64,000 nucleotides of DNA from contig JAKSZP010004195.1 of NCBI GenBank assembly GCA_022478985.1, forward strand, positions 61,951-125,950, in the 5' to 3' direction. Below, one piece after another: positions 33,961 through 45,055 of the stretch (the stretch's first letter is position 1; each line of letters opens with the position of its first letter). Under the pieces are notes generated by a model. The model was not told the DNA's origin, ran no database searches, and saw nothing but the letters and a program-made list of their open reading frames with translations. The stretch comes from Massospora cicadina (Eukaryota > Entomophthoromycota > Entomophthoromycetes > Entomophthorales > Entomophthoraceae). A program made the position numbers and the translations under genes.

Positions 33961-34464
33961 GTCAGGCAGCTTTTTTGTGTATCTGCCCGATGTGGTATAA
34001 GTAAGAGTGAGGGCGGAAGAAGGATACTCAACTAAGCATGTATATCCCTTCTTCTTAAGATCATCATTTGTGAAAACTAGAGGAATCTCATAATTTTGAA
34101 GTCAGAGAAATCCCTGTTTCATGTTATTGATTCCGTTATACTCAATCATGAATTGCGTGCTAATGAGTAGGTCGTATGCATTATTGGTTAATGCTACAGC
34201 GGGGGCAGCCATTAGGAGCTTCCTGATAGGTATGGGTAGAGAAGAGTAGGCTCCAATAGCTCGCGTATTCTTAGGCCCTGCAGTTCCAAACTCTTGTGGG
34301 TAGTCCATGTTGGGCGCCAACTTAGTTTTATTATTGAGTTTTAATGAGACCACGTTCACTGGAGCACCCCTATCAAGAATGGCTAGAACGCACACCTTAT
34401 TGATGACAACTTCTACCCTAGTTGTGTTACCGAAAGTAGTTGGGAGGGTGAGAACCTCCTTCAA
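33961..34464 (-). pseudogene. pol: Element E retropepsin
   Basis: Frame 34464-34102 reads V-L-A-I-L-D-R-G-A-P-V-N-V-V-S, with the D-S/T-G active-site triad changed to D-R-G (34374-34363), which would abolish the usual fireman's-grip residue. The later block Y-D-L-L-I-S-T-Q-F-M keeps the position but not the Gly of Y-D-x-L-I-G. It is a dead protease of the same family as in B, D and I. Confidence 0.85.
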
Positions 34465-35937
34465 CGGAGAGTGGAGGCAAGGCGTTGATCCATCACAGGG
34501 TAATTGTCTTTAATATATAGGAGGTCATGAACCTGCTGGGTGGATCGAATCACTTTCTTAATAAGTTGGTCAGCATCCCTAGCAGTAACAATCACTTATG
34601 AAAACCGCAACAACTGTTGAAGATAAGTTTGTTGTGGTATTATGGCTATATCAATTCTATCTGGCCTCAACCCATCTGGAGCCTGAACTTCCTTTGGAGC
34701 TCCTAAGACATAATAGCCTGCATCTTCCCCACCCCTTCAGACTCATCATCAGAGGGATTGTCAATGCACTTCAACGAGTTACTAAGAGGGGGCCGAGAAA
34801 CCGGGTTAATTTCCTCACAGGGGAGGGCTTTGTCGTTCTCATATACCCTTTTGACTTTTACTGGGAGCATCGCAGCTGTACCAACTTTTGGGGAGCTATT
34901 AAAAGTAATGACTTTGACTTTGGCCTTAGAAGTGACCAGCTTGGGCTGCCCCATAACTGCAGGTTTTGAACTAGGGGCATCCTGAGATGAGGCTGAGGGG
35001 ATTGATGCAACGGCTTAGAAGAATGTGATACTTTATTTACCTTAATAGACTGCTCAGAAAGAGAAGGACCAGGCAAAGTGATAACTGACTTCATCAGTTG
35101 AGCTTTCAAACCTGAAGCTGGAGGGGAGCGCTTCTCCCTAACTGCCAATATTTTCTTGCTATTCTCAAATGGTGGAGGAGTATTTTGGCGCTGCAGCTCT
35201 GTAGAAGCAGGATTCCGGAGGGATACAGCCATAGAAGAGGATAAAGGGGTCGGAAAGGATTTTTGCTTTGGAGCTTTTTGCAGAAGGTCAGGTTCATAAA
35301 AGTCAGCCACTGCTAGTAATGCCTCTTTGATATCTCGTACAGTTTGGAAGGTGTGCTTAATTGCGGAGATATGCATTGCTAAAGGGAGATAAGACGTCAA
35401 GCTAGCCACGATAGCAGCAATAGCATCATCTAGAGGGAGCAGTTTGGCCAGCAACAGAGATTGAGAACTTCTATAAAATTACTCAACAAATGAGGAGACC
35501 GATTCTCCCTCTTTCAGGCCAAGGTACATAAAGGCCTGTTTTTGCCATTGTAAACTCTGTTTTGAACAAAACTCGTCAATCAGCGCTTGTTTGACCTCCG
35601 CCAAAGTGGTAAGTGTGCCCATTTGAGTAACCGTGATCTCCTGAGCCATCTGGCTCAAGAAGGGAACGATATACCTGTTTTTTGGTGGTCAGTCTCTCCT
35701 TCCATTGCAGATTCCTAAACATAAAGGATGAGGCAATACTGCCCTTACCAGGTGTGAACTTGTCTCAGAATGGTGGTTTAAAAATAAAAGGGGAGGGCTC
35801 ATAAGGGCCTTGGGAAGATTGCTTAAGCTTTTTGAGGCGAGACAAAGCACTGGCTGGTTGTTTCTCTATGTAGCTATCTTTAGTTTTAGAATGGGAATCA
35901 TTTTTGGTAATGTAACAGGATTTTTGGTATATAGGGT
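34465..35937 (-). pseudogene. gag: Element E gag
   Basis: The longest frame (35454-34858, 198 codons) begins in a helical capsid-like segment (L-P-L-D-D-A-I-A-A-I-V-A-S-L, then D-I-K-E-A-L-L-A-V-A) and continues into a Pro/Ser/Lys-rich tail. A second frame near the LTR (35956-35765) has K-Q-S-S-Q-G-P-Y-E-P. I see no CCHC knuckle in the remaining gag-PR junction (34.5-34.85 kb). Confidence 0.7.
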
Positions 35938-35955
35938 CCCCTGTAGTGAGCACCA
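35938..35955 (-). promoter_or_regulatory. Primer-binding site of element E
   Basis: The minus strand is TGGTGCTCACTACAGGGG, two bases inside the 5' LTR at 35958. It is identical to the D and H sites. Confidence 0.85.
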
Positions 35956-35957
35956 CT

Positions 35958-36717
35958 TGTTTGATTTTGGGCTTGGGAGATGCTCACTGGGTGCTTGATT
36001 TACCAAAATCCAAAAATTGTGGATTAATACCAATAATATAACAAAAATAATCAACTTCAAACGCTCAATTTTATATAGTTTTAAAGATATTTTTAAATGC
36101 CGCAGTAAATAAAAAAACGAACCCTCTTGATATCCAACCATAAAGTATTTAAAATGATATTGAGGGTCATTGGGAATTCAATGGTAAGTTTGGGAAGGCT
36201 TGTTACTGCCCAAATAAGAAATTATGAAAGTTCATCCTATTGAATCTTAGAAAAACTTACTTCACTATAGCTAAACAATGGATGGGGAAATAGCTGTAGG
36301 CAATATGTACCCATGGGGTAACAAATATAATATTTTAGCCAATCCCCATTAGCTAAATTCTTGCACCTTGGGGGATCTCCACCACGCCTATAAAAGGGTG
36401 TGGTACCCGCGTAGGTGCTTTATTGGACCTAATTTCAGCTGGGGGAGTGCCATCTGATGGACATCCCAGGGCCCACCACGTGCTTGGAGTATCCAACTGC
36501 TTGATCTTGTTTGTATTGCATGTGGAGTATTCAAAATTTTGTTGCCCTGATTTGTGAGTTTCCACCTAGAATTGGCCAGGTTCTTTTGGATGATATCTTT
36601 GCTATTTAAATTGATCATATTAAATTGTGGTCTTGTAAATGTTGAACATTCCCCCTTTTTGGCCAATTTAGACCCACAACATTCTTATCTTGTAGCCATG
36701 AAGGCAAATGTCCAACT
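35958..36717 (-). repeat. 5' LTR of element E
   Basis: It starts tgtttgattttgggct. It contains tataaaag at 36389-36396 on the non-coding strand of the element. The right end is worn (about 36717). It pairs with 16622-17383. Confidence 0.86.
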
Positions 36718-37374
36718 GTGATTTCATGGAAAAAGATTTGGGGTAGAGATGGGAGGGTAATCTGTCAAACTGGATCACAAGAGGGGCTTTATACAGGAGC
36801 TGCATATGAATAGTGGGTATTAGTATTTTTTATAAATTAAAGGCTACATTGCTGCTGCCATTGCATGGCTTCAGATGGGAAGACAAGTTCAAAATACTCC
36901 TTAAAGGGGTCAAAATCAATAAATCTGGTTGGTTTTTAAACTGCTGGGGCCATCTTGATGTTGGCTTCACTAGCTTAAGGGAAGAGATTCCCATCTCAAC
37001 CTAAAGTCCAAAACGCATATTGCTCCAAGGGAGCAAAGAGGGCTTTAGAATACTGCCTGAGAGGTTGTAAGATAATGGTTTAAATCCTGAGGTGGAACAT
37101 AACGCCCAGTAGCGTTAGGAGGGCTAGCAGAGCCAGACTGGATGCACCTTGGCAGTGGTTAAAATATGCCAGAAGGCGGTGCAGCATCACCTCATGCTGG
37201 GGCAGCAGGTGTCAAATGTTTTTACATCATATCTCAACATCTTTGTTTTAAAGGCTGCTTTTGTAAATTTGTAAAACTTGAAGTTCGCTTTAATTAGAAT
37301 TATCATAGCAATAGAAAGGTCCCTGAGTCACTCTCCTTTATTTTTTTTTATACATTCATTATTTAAAGATACTA
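36718..37374. other. Spacer between E and X1
   Basis: No element domain is recognised. Short frames only, for example 36813-37004 on the plus strand, have nothing to support them. The last 14 bases (37361-37374, atttaaagatacta) are the left target duplication of X1. Confidence 0.4.
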
Positions 37375-39284
37375 CTTTTGAGCAATTTCGATTAAAAGTA
37401 ACCGTAAAAATTCCATCGCCACCTAAACCACATCATTTTTCAATTTATGTCCGCGGATCCACCACCAGATGCCTCAATATGGGGCAGCGGTGCTCCACCT
37501 GATAGCGTTCTCTGCCCATCAGGCAAACGTTTATTGACGGGCTCATCCAGCCCGCCTAATGCATTGGGCCAATTTGTCCCTCCAAGGGACTTATTATTAC
37601 AATTAGCGCGAGTCCACTCAACTTGCCCCCACCCCTTGCCCTACCCTGATACATTTTTCACTTTTGCCTCTGAGTTGAATATAGACATCTCTTCCTGTAT
37701 GCTGACAAAGCAATAATTGAGCTGGCAACAGCCACGTTTGCACCAGATAGATTTATTGACTTCCGCCCTTACAAGGGTTATTTTGATATAGGCTTTCACA
37801 CTGAAGAGGACGCGGCTGCTGCAGCAACTACGCCCTTAATATTTAAAAACATACCCATTATCACCACCCGAACATGCCTCTATAGTGATATCACATTGGT
37901 GGTGACCTTTGCAAACCTTCCTTCGCACCTTCCCCCTTAAACCCTCTATGAAGAATTGATGATGAAGCTGTCCAGATATGGTACAGATCCAATCCTCCAC
38001 TTTCTGATCCTGAGCAGTGCTGAGCAGTTATCGGCACTACAGGCAATGGCCACCATAACCCCCTACCAGCCAACCATAGCCCAGCACATTACACCACGTG
38101 CCCATATCCTATCTGCACCAGATCACTTCTTTTGGGCTCATATTGACAATGGCCGCACAGTTTGCCCCCTCTGCCATGAGTTGGATCATTCCAAAAAAGC
38201 CTGTCAAAAAAATTCAAAAAATGTGGAAACCGCCAAGCCCACATGTGAGGCCACACAAAAAGCTTTTGAGTGGGAAATTTTGGCTGCACCCATTCCCTCC
38301 AGCTGAACGCTCAAAAATTGCAAACCTTTGTAACCAAAGCCAAAGCTGTCTTAATTTTCAACAATATACCCAATCAGGAGCAGGTTTGGACCCAAATTCA
38401 ATACAACCAATATCCCGCCTCAAAACTTACCCAACCAAAGCAACATCTCTCCAAATCAATCATACTCAAACAATCCTTAGTACTAATTGGATGAAATAAC
38501 TGAATCTAGGGATATTGTCCCACCTCCCAACTTTCCAATTAATTTGGAACTGTATCTACCTTCAGATTTCGATGCCCCATTCCCACCTAAGAAATATATC
38601 CCCAAACCCACGCTACCCCATTCTTGGGTGACCATTAACTTGCTGAGGCTGCAGTGGCCTCTCCTGAAAGCTGCCATCTCCATGAAGCTGTGGCACTCTT
38701 AATCACTGAATTGTAAGAAGGGCTACATTTAACTGATTTCCTAATCCAATTTCCCTGAGGTTGCAAAAGTTGAAATTGAACGATTAAGATAAATTGCCAT
38801 CTCTGATATCAAAAATTTGGTTGCACTGGCAGAATTTTCCCCCACCACACATATCACCAGATCCAATATTGCGAAATTTTCCCAACTTCCCAACGCACGC
38901 ATACATGATTAACACCATGTTGCTGAATTCCTGGAGGCTTTTCTCCAGGCCCAGATTATTACTAGAGATCTCAACAATTATCTATTTCACCTTGAACCAC
39001 ATCCTGCGGACGCCCCAACCCCTTTGCTCTCAGCTTTGATCCGCCTCTTCAATGCTGAAGATGAAATCAATAATCCACCTGACCCCCTCCTCCTCCAACA
39101 TGGTGAGATAAGTAATTTATGGCCGCTACACCTGCTAGGGTAATTTTCCTTTTGTTTTGGTGTCTCGCCACTCATTTAGGGCGTTTGGTTTGTGCTATTG
39201 CATTGCGTGTACTTGGTTTTGTATTGGTAATGGCAATCCCTGGTTGGCTTACCTCAAATAAAAATTTAAATTAAAAATTAAATC
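37375..39284 (+). mobile_element. X1: ORF1-only non-LTR retroelement with 14-bp TSD
   Basis: The 14-bp direct repeat atttaaagatacta lies exactly outside both ends (37361-37374 and 39285-39298). The 3' end has an aataaa signal (39257-39262) followed by an A/T-rich tail, and there is no LTR. The element codes for an ORF1-like protein with a CCHC knuckle but has no endonuclease or RT. Its first bases (cttttgagcaatttcgatt) and last bases (ctggttggcttacc, tcaaataaaaa) resemble those of the LINE at 39321-44618. A second copy, X2, is at 45056-46935. Confidence 0.82.
37447..39142 (+). pseudogene. ORF1-like protein of X1 with CCHC knuckle
   Basis: The ATG at 37447 starts a Pro/Ser-rich segment open to 37716. 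The next segment, in another frame (about 37697-37939), is RRM-like in pattern (F-I-D-F-R-P-Y-K-G-Y-F-D-I-G-F, then a helix rich in Ala). A third frame (37956-38306) contains C-P-L-C-H-E-L-D-H-S-K-K-A-C, a perfect CX2CX4HX4C at 38163-38204. Coding character continues to about 39142 (frame 38487-38702 with P-P-P-N-F-P-I-N-L-E-L, later S-A-L-I-R-L-F-N-A-E-D-E). The original protein would be roughly 560 residues. ORF1 proteins of this type bind element RNA. Confidence 0.65.
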
Positions 39285-39303
39285 ATTTAAAGATACTATT
39301 ACT

Positions 39304-39320
39304 AATAATTCTTATCATAA
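39304..39320. repeat. Left target-site duplication of the LINE
   Basis: The 17-bp sequence aataattcttatcataa recurs exactly at 44619-44635. The flanking bases differ on both sides, so the duplication length is precisely 17. Confidence 0.95.
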
Positions 39321-39407
39321 ACTTTTCTTTCCAATTACTATCACTTTTAGTAATTTCAATTTGATTCAAACAGCGTAATTTGATAATCAACACCAGGGGA
39401 GTTAAGT

Positions 39408-40828
39408 ATGAATAAAAAAAGGTAAAGAGCTGGGCAAACGTGGTAAAGGTCAGTGGACCCAGACCTGCACCGCCCAAAGGTACCAAGCGCACAGGTACAA
39501 ACGAAAATCTAAGCAAAAATAAAAACCTGAGGTTGTGCATCCCGCGGATTTCATCAATTTCTTAGTAAAATTGCAGCTATTTGGAAGTATCCCAATTGCA
39601 ACCACTGTCATTGGTGGAACATGGGATACAAGGTTTCCTGGGCGTAGAAACACTGACAATGTGGGAAAAGCTCAGCGAAGCCCAACAAAAAAATTTCCCA
39701 CACGTGGTGTACCTAACAACCCATACTATCTGCAGAGGTTGGGTAGACCTTGGGTTCAAAACCGTGGAAGAAGCAAACAAAGCAGCAAAGGTCAGAGTGG
39801 TACTTGACCTTCCCGATGGACAGCAATTGGTCCCAACCAAACGCTCCTGTTGGACAGAATCCAAAGACATTTTTCATCATTTTTTATTATCTTCTGACTA
39901 CACTGGTGTGCACAGTAGCTGAAAGACATCTCCAAGAAGGCTTGGAAGCCTACGGAGAAATTAAACAATTCAAAATGCAATGATTCTAGCTGATGCCGAC
40001 CCTTAGCATGGGGAAGGCAATAGCAATAATTTCACCAAAACAGGATGTAGTAGAGGATATTACAAAAATCCCCAGCATTGCATCCTTCACAATCGATGGG
40101 AAAAATCCCAGCTTTTGTGTGTAACAGTGGAAAGCGCACCCCCATCTGCAACCACTGCCAGGCCTTTGGGCACAAGATTCATGCTTTCCCTAACAAAGAA
40201 GGCCTGAGTAAAAATGGAATTCTGTGAGGTTGAAATGGGAGAAGATGAGTCAGAGTACGCCAAAATCACAGATACTACACAAGCCTTCAACTGGGGAGAA
40301 CATGGACAATATAAAATAACTGACCCTATTTCCTTAAAAGAACGAAAAATGGCCAAACAAGCTCGCAAGCTGGCCGCTGACAAGGCAAAGGCCTCAGCGG
40401 AATCAACCATATTGCCAGAGCAGATCCAGGAAGACATGGAGGAGTTTGAGTCCATGAACCAATCAGATCCTGCGGAAAACCATACACCCAATCTGACCAG
40501 TTCAAATTTGGTGGAACCCAATTTGGAAATGAATGCAGAAAAATTGGGGTTCAATGCACCTCCAGAAAATGCGGAATTTAACCCAATTGGGAAGGAAAAT
40601 CAACAATGGAATGCGCAAGAATATAATGTGGCCAATAAAAATCCACAAGTGCACTGCAATAATATTTTTAAACCAAGTAAAGCCAAGAGAGGAGTGAAAA
40701 CTGCGGTGATGAAAGGGGCAGAATACACCCCAACTCCTACTCATGGTTATGCTCTCTACAGCAGAGGTTCAGTGGAGAGAAATGTGATTGAGGGTGTAGG
40801 GCCAGGAGGCCCTGCTAACCGCTCCTGA
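39408..40828 (+). pseudogene. LINE ORF1 (gag-like, CCHC)
   Basis: Segments in shifting frames: a basic N-terminus (about 39420-39530), frame 39581-39922 with T-M-W-E-K-L-S-E-A-Q and R-G-W-V-D-L-G-F-K-T, then a short V-A-E-R-H-L-Q-E-G-L frame. The knuckle C-N-H-C-Q-A-F-G-H-K-I-H-A-F at 40147-40188 has CX2CX4HX4 followed by Phe, so the last zinc ligand is lost. Last comes an acidic, Asn/Pro-rich C-terminal frame 40214-40828 of 204 residues. The stop at 40826-40828 lies 30 bp before the first ORF2 Met. Confidence 0.8.
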
Positions 40829-40858
40829 GGCGCATTGGGCATCTCAGTAGAGATAGGG

Positions 40859-43800
40859 ATGCTGAACATAGCGGGACTCAAGGCCTTAATGTCCTGGGCC
40901 AAGAAGTTGAGTCTCCTACAAAACCCACCTGTGGATATCCTGGAGGTGCAGGAAACCCACTGTCCACAGGGAGAGGAGGAGGCATGGGAAAAATGCTCCT
41001 CCCAACAATATTGTTTTGGTAGCTCCACTGTGGGGTGATAGTACGCGTGAACCAAAACTTTAAATTTATTAATAAAAATTCATTCCTGGATGGCCATGTA
41101 CTCGCCATAACATTCTCATGGCACACCAAAGTGCACACAATTGCTAGTGTGTATGCCCCAAACAGTGCACAGGACTGAAGAGAATTTCTCACAGACCTAA
41201 CACAACTAAATCTGCCAGCAAACACTTTTGTCATGGGAGACATGAACTGCTGGATTAACCCAGAAACGGACCAATGGCCATACACAATGGGATACCACAA
41301 GGGCAAGTGTAACTTTGAGTACTAAAGGCCACCCTGGGACTATATGATCCACTGCCAAAAAGGCGATCCCTACTACAAATCATGACACGCCCACATGTAC
41401 ACAATGGCACACTTGTCTCTATGTCGAGGATAGACTTAATACTCACACCAATTTTTTTCCATCACCAAATTCAAAAATTTAAAACTACAAAAATTGAATT
41501 CTCTGACCATTGGCTTGTTTTGGTGTCTTACAAACTGGCGTAACACTTTACCCAAGCACCCAGATGGTGCAGAATACGCCCAGAAAGTTTAGCTGACTCA
41601 GAATTTCAATCCTGGATGGAGGAAATATCCTCAACCCAGGATTTTCAAACACCCTTTTGCTTGGACCCACTAACCACCTGGGAAAACTTTAAAAAATCAA
41701 CAACCCAACAAATTAAACATACATCGTCTAGAAGACACAGGGCAGTTTCAGCCATTATCAAACACACATTGGCTGAAATTGACCATCTAGAAAACAATGT
41801 ACCAAGAATGGGATACAGCCATGGATGGGGTCGCAAATGGGCAGAGGTTTCTGCTTGGCTAAACACCCTGATCCACGAACATCAACAAAGAGTTGGAGTC
41901 CAATATAAAAGCAAAAACATAAGAGATGGAGAAACTTGCTTGAGCTACTTTTTCCAATAATTCCACACCAGGTAAAATACAATAGCTTTTACACACAGGT
42001 CTGTCAACTGGACAAATCCATAGCAGAAACACCCAAAGAAGTTGTGACCAAAGTGCACAGGTTTTACACGAAATTGTATAAATCTGAGCCGGTCAAAACA
42101 GAAAAAACTAAAAAAATTCCCTTAGAAGTGCACATATTGACACTGGGATTCAAAATAACAATTTAATTAACCTAATATCATGTGACCATCTAGTACTAAA
42201 AAATTATGCAAGGTTTATGGGAAGTAGTACGCGGTGCACCAAGAGGGAAATGCCCTGGACCTGATGGGATTCCCTATGAATTTTATATAAAATATTTTAC
42301 TAACATCTCTAACATTCTTCTAGCTTCAATGAACAAGTGTATTATGGAAACATGCCTCCTACCTGGAGGCAAAGAAGCATACACGGTCACTTTATTCAAG
42401 AAAGGAGACAGATTAGACTTATCCAACTGGCGCCCAATTTCCCTAACCAATACAGATACAAAAATTTTCACAAAAATTATGGCTAAACGACTAGGAGAAA
42501 TTGCAACTGATGCGATATCCCCATCACAATATGGATTTGTCCCAAGAAGATCCATATGGGATAACATCCACACAGTTGCAAATGTCTGCCAGTCCAAAAC
42601 CTCTGGAGCACTTGTCTTTTTAGACCAACAAAAGGCATATGACAGGGTAAACTGGACCTATCTTAGAGCCTGCCTTCAAAAATTCAAGCTTCCAAATAGA
42701 TTCATAAACTGGGTAATGTTGTTTACAGAGTCTGCAACCATGGCTGTGCGGGGAGCAGGCTTCTTAACCAACCCAGTTATCCCACAGAGAGGACTAAAAC
42801 AAGGAGACCCCTTAAGCCCTCTACTCTACAACTTTAGCCTAGACCCCCTAATCCGAAATACAAACACTCTGCTCAAAGGAATCAACGTCAAGGGCCAACC
42901 ACCAGTCAAAATGATGGCCTTCGCTGATGATTGTGTGGTGGGCATATCCAACAATTAAGACGCTTGCAGAATTGAGAAGATAATACAAGACTATTCAGCC
43001 ATAAGTAACGCATCACTTAACACTGAGAAAACGGAAATTATACTCCTGGGAAAATATCAGACCCAGTGGATGCCATCTACACAGGGCCAACAAGCTAGTA
43101 CAACATCAAGACTCCTGACCAGACATAGGAGGCGAAAATTAGCAACGACCTCACTAAAACTTCCATTCATCACCAAGCCAACAGCTGGCCCTGTTCGTCA
43201 CTTGGGAGTATGGTTGGAAGCAGGAGGATACGCTAACTCCATGATGGAAAGTCAATTATTAGACAAAATAACAAAACGCATTGCCTCCTTACATGGACAC
43301 CAAACAGGTCTAACAGGAAGGGTCACGGTAGCCAACTCAATGATTCTATCAATTATATGGTTCACAGCCCTGCAATCGCTTTCTCACCATCTTTCTTAAA
43401 CACAGTCAACGCCCTATTACAAGGATGGCTATGGTCCAACCACAACCCCCTGTACGCCTTGAAACACTATTTGGCTCTGGAAGGAATGGAGGTATGGGGC
43501 TTACTGATTACGTAAAGCAAGCAACCCATATACTGGGATCCTGGATAGCTCAGGTGACTATCACAGATCTTCCAGATACACACTGGGCCAGAACAGCAAG
43601 ATATAACTTCACACAAGCATTACAATCATCAAACCCAGATTACCAGAACACATTAATCAAAATTCCGCCATCCCATCCTACAGCTGCAGGACAACATTGC
43701 ACTCCTGTACACTTCAAAAGAATACTCCTAGCCATGAGAAGAGCGACATGGCGGATTCACATAAATGATCAAACCAGTCACCAAGGACACCTAAGGCTAA

Positions 43801-44458
43801 CTAACAGACAGGAGATCAATGATCAAATAGTCACAGACAATATAATAAGCAAAAGCCCAAATACCATAGCTAGGATGGATTATCTGGACCATATGGACAT
43901 ACCCTACAACCTGGAGACCCAAAGAAGAGTATGGAGATACACACATCACCCTCTACTCCAACCCAGGATAAGAGCACATGTATGGAGGTGTATGAGGAGA
44001 GTATACTGAACAGCTGAACGGTCAAATGCCAATCATACCTCATGTGCAATATGTGGTCAGTATGGAAGCCTAGCCCACCGTTTAGAACAATGCCCAACAT
44101 CAGTGGATGTATGGAAGAGGCCATGCGTCTTTTCCGCCAAGAAAACGGACATCCATTCAGCCTAGCAAGGAACATGTTCGCTATAAACATGGACTCTCCT
44201 ATCCACCCATCTCTCAGGGCGCTAATAGTAGCAATAGCACTATGGACGATACATACAATGGTACTGGAATCGTTCACAGGAGCAGCGCCAACAATCCAAG
44301 AAGCCATTCATCGCTTCCACAGCCATATATTGGAACATTTCCAAGCATGGCTGTTTGGACATATGACCCCCCATAACAGAAGGACAATCAACACATGGTT
44401 CCCCATATGGTTCCTAAAAGTTGATCCTTTCCTTCACACATGCTGCATCCAAGAATAA
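40859..44458 (+). pseudogene. LINE ORF2: endonuclease, reverse transcriptase, CCHC
   Basis: It starts M-L-N-I-A-G-L at 40859. Endonuclease landmarks are V-Q-E-T-H (about 40946), S-V-Y-A-P-N-S (41.14 kb), V-M-G-D-M-N-C-W (about 41230) and S-D-H-W (41502-41513). RT frame 42206-42958 holds G-P-D-G-I-P-Y-E-F, then N-W-R-P-I-S-L, then Q-Y-G-F-V-P-R-R-S, then D-Q-Q-K-A-Y-D-R-V, then G-L-K-Q-G-D-P-L-S-P, then F-A-D-D (42920-42931, intact). The C-terminal part includes W-R-Y-T-H-H-P-L-L and the finger C-A-I-C-G-Q-Y-G-S-L-A-H-R-L-E-Q-C at 44043-44093 (CX2CX7HX4C). About six frameshifts or stops occur, several in the endonuclease. It nicks target DNA and reverse transcribes the LINE RNA. Confidence 0.92.
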
Positions 44459-44635
44459 GCCAGCATAACTCCCCTTCCCTACCGTCCTAATCTTGGTGAT
44501 CCTGGAGACAACAAGAGGGGCTTTGAACCCTCTGGGGTGTCTTTAATTGTCAAATTTCATTAGTTTTCTCACTATAACTGAAGTGCTTGTCCCCTGGTCG
44601 ACCTTCCCCAGATAAAAGAATAATTCTTATCATAA

Positions 44636-45055
44636 TCTTGAGTTCACATGTTTTTTTTGATTAATTCTGATGTTTTCTTTATAATGCTTCTTAATTTTAT
44701 CTATATTTTTATAAAGATAATAAGATGTCTGAAATGTTTATCTAATGTATACTAGGTACTTTTACTATTTAGACTACTTCAAGTTTATTCTTTTATATTT
44801 TTTAAGTGTCATTTATATTTGGTTTTTGTAATTGTATTATCTTCAGTAACTCTTCTTAAGTATAAATTTTTTTTTTATTTTATTTTATATCTGTCATATA
44901 TACTATATTAGAATTGGAAGAATGTATCTGATGATTTGATTAGTTAAAACAATCATTTATATTAGTATACATTTCAGATTAGAATAATAATCCCAAACTA
45001 CATATATAATAAAATCATTAAAAGTCTAGATTCTTTCTTTCTATTTGGCACTATT
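44636..45055. other. AT-rich spacer between LINE and X2
   Basis: This is strongly AT-rich sequence with long T and A runs and no coding signal. It is the continuation of the genomic target into which X1 and the LINE inserted. I see nothing else in it. Confidence 0.5.

Larger units (their letters stand above)
16622..36717 (-). mobile_element. Ty3/gypsy element E, split by nested insertions D and F
   Basis: LTRs at 16622-17383 and 35958-36717 (about 760 bp) share long identical runs, for example ctatagctaaacaatggatg and acccacaacattcttatctt. Between them, minus-strand gag, PR, RT, RH and IN occur in order, but the coding sequence is interrupted at 18266/24386 by D and at 24738/32212 by F. Without the insertions E would be about 6.5 kb. 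The pieces continue correctly on both sides (integrase zinc region at 24.4 kb, core at 18.0 kb). I could not find a convincing target duplication, because the ends are worn. Confidence 0.88.
39321..44618 (+). mobile_element. LINE-type non-LTR retrotransposon, near full length
   Basis: 5298 bp between exact 17-bp duplications. The order is 5' UTR, ORF1 with CCHC, ORF2 with APE-like endonuclease, RT and C-terminal CCHC, then about 160 bp of 3' UTR ending ccccagataaaag without a poly-A tail. There is no RNase H domain I can see. An L1/Tad-like group is suggested by the EN-RT-CCHC arrangement; clade placement needs a tree. The copy has only a handful of frame breaks and keeps F-A-D-D, so it is among the youngest insertions here. 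Confidence 0.93.

Noticed and set aside
34598..34969. Plus-strand frame of 123 residues
   Set aside because: Shadow of the E gag region. No conservation evidence for the plus strand.
16617..36722. Target-site duplication for E
   Set aside because: Both outer LTR edges are worn. ttaaa on the left has no counterpart on the right.
40087..40554. Minus-strand frame of 155 residues
   Set aside because: Shadow of LINE ORF1, whose plus-strand frame is open over the same interval and adjoins ORF2.
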